NCBI GenBank assembly: GCA_019695455.1
Contig: JAEUAC010000121.1
Coordinates: 1 to 10,525 of the forward strand
Origin: Methylorubrum extorquens
GTDB taxonomy: Bacteria; Pseudomonadota; Alphaproteobacteria; Rhizobiales; Beijerinckiaceae
Length of the DNA stretch: 10,525 nt
Reading direction: 5' to 3'
Below the pieces are notes generated by a model. The model did no database searches. It saw only the letters and a list, made by a program, of their open reading frames with translations, and was not told the DNA's origin. Below, piece after piece: positions 6,773 through 10,525 of this stretch. Positions within the stretch are counted from its first letter, which is position 1. Each line of letters opens with the position of its first letter. Made by a program: the position numbers and the translations under genes.

Positions 6773-8082
6773 TGACCCGCGTCCAAGCGCAGAAGCGCTC
6801 CATCCGCTCCCACCTCGTCTTCGGCATCGCGGCCGTGACGTTCCTGGTCGCCGGCGTCGGCGGCTGGGCCGCGACCACCGAGCTCTCCGGCGCCGTGATC
6901 GCGCCCGGCATGCTGGTCGTCGATTCCTCCGTGAAGAAGGTCCAGCACCCGACGGGCGGCGTCGTCGGCCAGCTCAACGTGCGCGACGGCGACCGCGTCA
7001 AGGCGGGCGACGTCCTCCTGCGCCTCGACGAGACCGTCACCCGCGCGAACCTCGCCATCGTGACGAAGAACCTCGACGAGCTCGCCGCCCGCCGGGCGCG
7101 GGACGAGGCCGAGCGCGACGGGCTCACGGCCGTCCAGTTTCCTCCCGAGCTCGTCGCGCGCGCGGCGGGCGACCCGGAGGTGGCCCGCCTCATCGAGGGC
7201 GAGTCGCGCCTCTTCGAGATCCGCCGGGCCTCGCGCGACGGCCAGCGCGCCATGCTGCGCGAGCGCGTCGCCCAGCTCAGCCAGCAGACGGAGGGGCTGA
7301 CGCAGCAGGCCGAGGCCAAGCGCCACGAGATCGCGCTGATCGCGCCCGAACTCGCCGGCGTGCGCGACCTCTGGACCAAGGGCCTCATCCAGATCGGCCG
7401 CGTGAACGCGCTCGAGCGCGACGCGACGCGCCTCGCGGGCGAGCGCGGCTCGCTCCTCGCCTCCACGGCCGAGGTCCGCGGCAAGGTCGCCGAGATCGAG
7501 CTGCAGATCCTGCAGATCGACGCCGACATGCGCAGCGAGGTCGGCAAGGACCTGGCCGAGATCCGCGCCCGCTACTCGGAATACGTCGAGCGCCGCATCT
7601 CGGCCGAGGACCAGCTGAAGCGGATCGACATCCGGTCGCCGCAGGACGGCACCGTCCACCAGCTCTCCGTCCACACGGTCGGCGGCGTCATCACGCCGAA
7701 CGGCGAGCCGATCATGATGATCGTCCCGGCCTCCGACAGCCTCCGGGTCGAGGCCAAGATCGCCCCGCAGGACATCGACCAGCTGCATATCGGCCAGAAG
7801 GCCGTCCTGCGCTTCTCGAACTTCAACCAGCGCACCACGCCGGAGCTGAACGCCGAGGTGAGCCTCGTCTCGGCCGACGTGTCCACGGACGCCAAGACGG
7901 GCGCGTCCTTCTACACGATCCACATCCGCATCCCGCCGGACGAGCTCGCCCGGCTCGGCGCCCTGAAGCTCGTGCCCGGCATGCCGGTCGAGTCCTTCGT
8001 CCAGACCGGGTCGCGGACCGTGATCTCCTACCTGACCCGTCCGCTCCACGACCAGATGCAGCGCGCCTTCCGCGAGAAGTGA
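6772..8082 (+). CDS. HlyD-family type I secretion periplasmic adaptor (PrsE/PrtE-like)
   Basis: Membrane fusion protein of 436 residues that joins the ABC exporter to an outer-membrane TolC channel. A short cytoplasmic N-terminus leads into one membrane segment (about 15-34). The first lipoyl-like half follows, with KKVQHPTGGVVGQLNVRDGDRVKAGD cut by the coiled coil (shown here only as VQHPTGGVV and DGDRVKAGD in order, about 55-85). A long Glu/Arg/Gln-rich coiled-coil hairpin spans about 120-285. The second half starts at IRSPQDGTV (287-295), and beta-barrel sequence runs to the C-terminus. The start ATG 6772 overlaps the stop codon of the exporter gene, indicating coupled translation, with AGGAAGG at 6753-6759 upstream. 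The frame is open back to 6118, but that part only overlaps the exporter's ATPase. No TolC gene follows, so the outer-membrane partner is presumably encoded elsewhere. Confidence 0.93.
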   Translation: MTRVQAQKRSIRSHLVFGIAAVTFLVAGVGGWAATTELSGAVIAPGMLVVDSSVKKVQHPTGGVVGQLNVRDGDRVKAGDVLLRLDETVTRANLAIVTKNLDELAARRARDEAERDGLTAVQFPPELVARAAGDPEVARLIEGESRLFEIRRASRDGQRAMLRERVAQLSQQTEGLTQQAEAKRHEIALIAPELAGVRDLWTKGLIQIGRVNALERDATRLAGERGSLLASTAEVRGKVAEIELQILQIDADMRSEVGKDLAEIRARYSEYVERRISAEDQLKRIDIRSPQDGTVHQLSVHTVGGVITPNGEPIMMIVPASDSLRVEAKIAPQDIDQLHIGQKAVLRFSNFNQRTTPELNAEVSLVSADVSTDAKTGASFYTIHIRIPPDELARLGALKLVPGMPVESFVQTGSRTVISYLTRPLHDQMQRAFREK

Positions 8083-8107
8083 GGGCGGCGCCGGGGCCGA
8101 AAGGGAT

Positions 8108-8127
8108 GGCTCCCCCGCGGGCGAGCC
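8108..8127 (+). terminator. Short hairpin after the adaptor gene, possible terminator
   Basis: GGCTC (8108-8112) and GAGCC (8123-8127) form a 5-bp stem around a GC-rich loop that itself contains the palindrome CCCGCGGG. It lies in the 62 bp between the HlyD-family gene and the dCTP deaminase gene. No T-run follows, so read-through into the next gene is quite possible. Confidence 0.25.
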
Positions 8128-8144
8128 GCTAAGCACCGGACGCG

Positions 8145-9308
8145 ATGAACCCGTCCGGACCAGACCTCGCAGGCGCGCGTCCGCGCTCGCCCCTTCTCGG
8201 CGCGGCGGGCCTCCTGCCCCGCCAGTCGATCCGCGAGCTCGCCAACCGGCGCGTCGTCCAGGCCGTGACGGAGATCCGAACGAGCCAGTACCAGCCGGCG
8301 AGCCTCGACCTGCGGCTGGGCCGCAAGGCCTACCGCGTGCGGGCGAGCTTCCTGCCCGGCGCGCAGGCGAGCGTCGCCGACCGCCTCGCCACGCTCGCAC
8401 CCGAGGAGATCGCGCTCGCCGACGGCGCCGTGCTCGAGCGCGGCTGCGTCTACGTCGTCGAGCTCCTGGAATCGCTCGACCTGCCGGACACGATCTCGGC
8501 CTTCGCCAACCCGAAGAGCTCGACGGGCCGGCTCGACGTGTTCACGCGGCTGATCACGGATCGCAGCGAGGTCTTCGACAGCGTCGAATCCCGCTACCGG
8601 GGCCCGCTCTACGCCGAGGTCTCGCCCCGCTCGTTCTCCGTCAAGGTGCGGACGGGCACCCGCCTGAACCAGATCCGCTTCCGCCGCCGGACGTCCAACC
8701 AGGAGGAGACGGTCGAGCGGCGCCTGTCCGATCGCGAGATCGGCGAGCTGCACCGGCGCGTGCGCCTCGTCGACGGCGAGCTGAACCTGCGCAACGGCCT
8801 CGCCATGCGGATCGAGCTCGGCGGCATGGGGCCGGAGGGCTATGTCGGCTACCGGGCCCAGCGCCACACCGAGATCGTCGACGTCGACCGGTCGGGCCGT
8901 TACCAGGCGGCGGATTTCTGGGAGCCCATCCGGGCGCATCCGGACCGGCGCCTGATCCTCGACCCGAACGAGTTCTACATCCTCGCCTCCAAGGAGCGGC
9001 TGCACATCCCGGCCGACCACGCGGCCGAGATGGTGCCGATCGACCCCTCCATGGGCGAGTTCCGCGTCCATTACGCCGGCTTCTTCGACCCGGGCTTCGG
9101 CGCGACGGAGAGCGGCGTCCCCGGCAGCCGGGCCGTCCTCGAGGTGCGCAGCCACGAGGTCCCGTTCGCGCTGGAGGACGGCCAGATGGTCTGCCGGCTC
9201 GCCTACGAGCGCATGGTGGAGGCGCCCGACGGGCTCTACGGCGCCATCGGCACCTCCAACTACCAGGGGCAGGAGCTGAAGCTCTCCAAGCAGTTCGTGG
9301 CCGGCTGA
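8145..9308 (+). CDS. 2'-deoxycytidine 5'-triphosphate deaminase, long two-domain type
   Basis: Predicted dCTP deaminase, making dUTP and ammonia for dTMP synthesis in the cytoplasm. At 387 residues it is about twice the length of E. coli Dcd (193) and belongs to the long alphaproteobacterial type (PF06559), with two dUTPase-like halves. Half one: QPASLDLRLG, then NPKSSTGRLDVF (Ser125, Ser126, Arg129), then YAEVSPRSFSVKVRTG with Glu158. Half two: DPNEFYILASKERLHIP, then IDPSMGEFRVHYAGFFDPGFG, then AVLEVRSHEVPFALEDGQM with Glu333, which matches the catalytic-Glu segment of short Dcd (VLEFYNS...LALRPGM). The second half lacks a clean SSxxR motif. The ATG at 8145 has only a weak Shine-Dalgarno sequence but is the only Met before QPASLDLRLG. 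The gene may be transcribed alone or by read-through from the secretion operon. Confidence 0.9.
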   Translation: MNPSGPDLAGARPRSPLLGAAGLLPRQSIRELANRRVVQAVTEIRTSQYQPASLDLRLGRKAYRVRASFLPGAQASVADRLATLAPEEIALADGAVLERGCVYVVELLESLDLPDTISAFANPKSSTGRLDVFTRLITDRSEVFDSVESRYRGPLYAEVSPRSFSVKVRTGTRLNQIRFRRRTSNQEETVERRLSDREIGELHRRVRLVDGELNLRNGLAMRIELGGMGPEGYVGYRAQRHTEIVDVDRSGRYQAADFWEPIRAHPDRRLILDPNEFYILASKERLHIPADHAAEMVPIDPSMGEFRVHYAGFFDPGFGATESGVPGSRAVLEVRSHEVPFALEDGQMVCRLAYERMVEAPDGLYGAIGTSNYQGQELKLSKQFVAG

Positions 9309-9344
9309 CCGCCCGCCCATCGGGGCCCGACCTTTTCCGTCCCT

Positions 9345-9358
9345 CGGGCGTTAGCCCG
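9345..9358. terminator. Small hairpin between dCTP deaminase and transporter genes
   Basis: CGGGC (9345-9349) and GCCCG (9354-9358) flank the 4-nt loop GTTA. An alternative pairing of CCCGA (9326-9330) with TCGGG (9344-9348) encloses the only short T-run in the gap (TTTT around 9333-9336). Both lie in the 64 bp between two genes on the same strand, so this may be a weak terminator or attenuator. Confidence 0.25.
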
Positions 9359-9372
9359 CGGATCCAGCGCGC

Positions 9373-10525
9373 ATGCCCGCGCCGACGTGGAGCATGTGCG
9401 TGACGAAGACCGCCGACCGGGCCGCCGCGGCAGCGACAGCCCGGCTCGATCCGCCGATGCCGACCCCCACCTACGTGGCGCGCGCCTTCATGAAGGTGGC
9501 CCGGGGCTTCTGGTCGGGCCCGACGCAGGTCCAGGCCTGGCTCCTGACCGCCGCCGTCGGCCTCCTGGTGCTCCTGAACCTCGGCGTCGCGCTCGGCATC
9601 AACCGCTGGAACAAGTTCTTCTTCGACGCGATCGAGACCAAGAACGTGAGCGGCGTGACGCTCGGCGTGGGCATCGTGCTCGGCCTCGCCTTCCTGGCGG
9701 CGGCCGTCGCCGTGTGCCAGGTCCATGCCCGCATGCGCCTCCAGGTGGCGTGGCGGCGCTGGCTCACGAACGCGCTGATCGAGCGCTGGCTGTCCGAGCG
9801 GCGGTTCTACCAGCTCACCATCGTGGCGGGCGAGGGCTCGCATCCCGAGTTCCGCATCGCCGACGACGTGCGGCTCGCCGTGGAGCCGCTGGTCGACTTC
9901 GCCATCGGGCTCTCGAACGCCGTCCTGTCGGCGGCGGCCTTCTTCGGCGTGCTCTGGATCGTCGGCGGCGCCCTGCAGGTCGGTCCGGTCTGGGTGCCGG
10001 GCTACATGGTCGTCGCGGCCGTGATCTACGCCGTGCTCACTTCCTCGGCCATGATCCTCGTCGGGCGCCCGCTGATCCAGGGCGTCGAGCGCAAGAACGC
10101 CGCGGAGGCGAAGCTCCGCTACGAGCTGACCCGGGTGCGGGAATCGGCCGAGAACATCGCGCTCATCGGCGGCGACGACGACGAGCGCGAGCGGCTGCGG
10201 GAGACCTTCGGCGAACTCGCGGGCCGCTGGATGCGGGTCATCGCCAAACAGGCGCACATGACCTGGATCTCGAACGCGAACTCGGTGCTGGCGCCGGTCG
10301 TGCCGCTGCTCCTCGGCGCGCCGAAATACCTCGCGGGCGACCTCACGCTCGGCGAGCTGATGCAGATCGCGACCGCCTTCACGCAGGCGCAGATCGCCCT
10401 CAATTGGCTCATCGACAACGCGATCCGGCTCGCCGAGACGCTGGCCTCCGCCCAGCGCGTCGTGGAACTGACGGACGCGCTCGACGACCTTGACGAGCGC
10501 ATCGGCCGCCACGGATCCAGCGACA
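9373..10525 (+). CDS. ABC transporter, ABC_membrane_2 (SbmA/BacA/YddA-like), C-terminus cut off by window edge
   Basis: Membrane part of an ABC transporter of the SbmA/BacA-like superfamily (PF06472). Reading from ATG 9373 gives 384 residues with no stop before the edge. Seen: an N-terminal tail of about 50 residues, membrane helices near 56-77 and 95-116, further hydrophobic segments including FGVLWIVGG and GYMVVAAVIYAVL, and the family-like patterns NRWNKFFFDAIE, RRWLTNALIERWL, FRIADDVRLAVEPLVDF, KLRYELTRVRESAENIAL and LTLGELMQIATAF. An ATPase domain is expected beyond 10525, as in YddA and Mycobacterium Rv1819c; SbmA and BacA proper lack one, so this cannot be settled here. Relatives carry peptides, cobalamin or fatty acyl compounds; the substrate is unknown. 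Other in-frame starts are ATG 9394 and 9457; none has a clear Shine-Dalgarno sequence. Confidence 0.85.
   Translation, partial: MPAPTWSMCVTKTADRAAAAATARLDPPMPTPTYVARAFMKVARGFWSGPTQVQAWLLTAAVGLLVLLNLGVALGINRWNKFFFDAIETKNVSGVTLGVGIVLGLAFLAAAVAVCQVHARMRLQVAWRRWLTNALIERWLSERRFYQLTIVAGEGSHPEFRIADDVRLAVEPLVDFAIGLSNAVLSAAAFFGVLWIVGGALQVGPVWVPGYMVVAAVIYAVLTSSAMILVGRPLIQGVERKNAAEAKLRYELTRVRESAENIALIGGDDDERERLRETFGELAGRWMRVIAKQAHMTWISNANSVLAPVVPLLLGAPKYLAGDLTLGELMQIATAFTQAQIALNWLIDNAIRLAETLASAQRVVELTDALDDLDERIGRHGSSD

Noticed and set aside
6424..8400. Minus-strand open frame of 658 codons opposite the adaptor gene
   Set aside because: It is the antisense shadow of a convincing HlyD-family protein and has no recognisable motif.
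8641..10512. Minus-strand open frame of 623 codons
   Set aside because: It spans the antisense of the dCTP deaminase and the ABC_membrane_2 gene, both with recognisable motifs. Its translation has low-complexity Arg/Ala/Asp composition.
1..10525. CRISPR arrays, tRNA or rRNA genes, IS elements, prophage or defence genes
   Set aside because: I looked for regular direct repeats, terminal inverted repeats with transposase motifs and tRNA-like cloverleaf ends, and saw none. Composition is even across the window and almost all of it is covered by ordinary genes.

Overview
The window is GC-rich (about 70% by eye) and looks like ordinary chromosome from an alphaproteobacterium of the Hyphomicrobiales (Rhizobiales). 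Methylobacteriaceae or a related family fits best. The evidence is the form of IF3 (an N-terminus reading IRRPMRAMPVP), the long two-domain dCTP deaminase, the PrsD/PrsE-type secretion pair and a HisKA_2 sensor kinase, all in evenly GC-rich coding sequence. I saw no IS element, integrase, tRNA, rRNA or CRISPR array.

Left part, minus strand: a sensor histidine kinase is cut by the left edge (start near 1366). Upstream of it on the same strand is a PLP-dependent cysteine-synthase-family enzyme (2600 down to 1581). Neither edge-truncated gene in the window (1-1366 and 9373-10525) has a stop codon inside the window, so both had to be read directly from the sequence.

Middle part, plus strand: diverging from the cysteine synthase across 75 bp are a small PHA-system-family protein (2676-2990) and, 31 bp on, a YbiC/HcxB-like 2-hydroxyacid dehydrogenase (3022-4101). 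A GC-rich hairpin separates them from infC. infC most likely starts at a non-canonical ATT codon (4275) with a strong Shine-Dalgarno sequence in front of it, the arrangement linked to IF3 autoregulation in E. coli.

Right part, plus strand: a type I secretion pair with overlapping stop and start codons (ABC exporter 4949-6772, HlyD-family adaptor 6772-8082) is followed by a dCTP deaminase of the long, internally duplicated type (8145-9308). Last is the membrane half of an ABC_membrane_2 (SbmA/BacA/YddA-like) transporter that runs off the right edge. No outer-membrane TolC partner and no RTX-type substrate lies in the window.

Apart from the secretion pair, the genes do not form one pathway. 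The window reads as several short transcription units with housekeeping and transport roles. I found no convincing new multi-gene system. The points most worth a second look are the ATT start of infC, the asymmetric duplicated active sites of the dCTP deaminase, the altered substrate loop of the cysteine synthase homologue and the missing partners of the secretion system.
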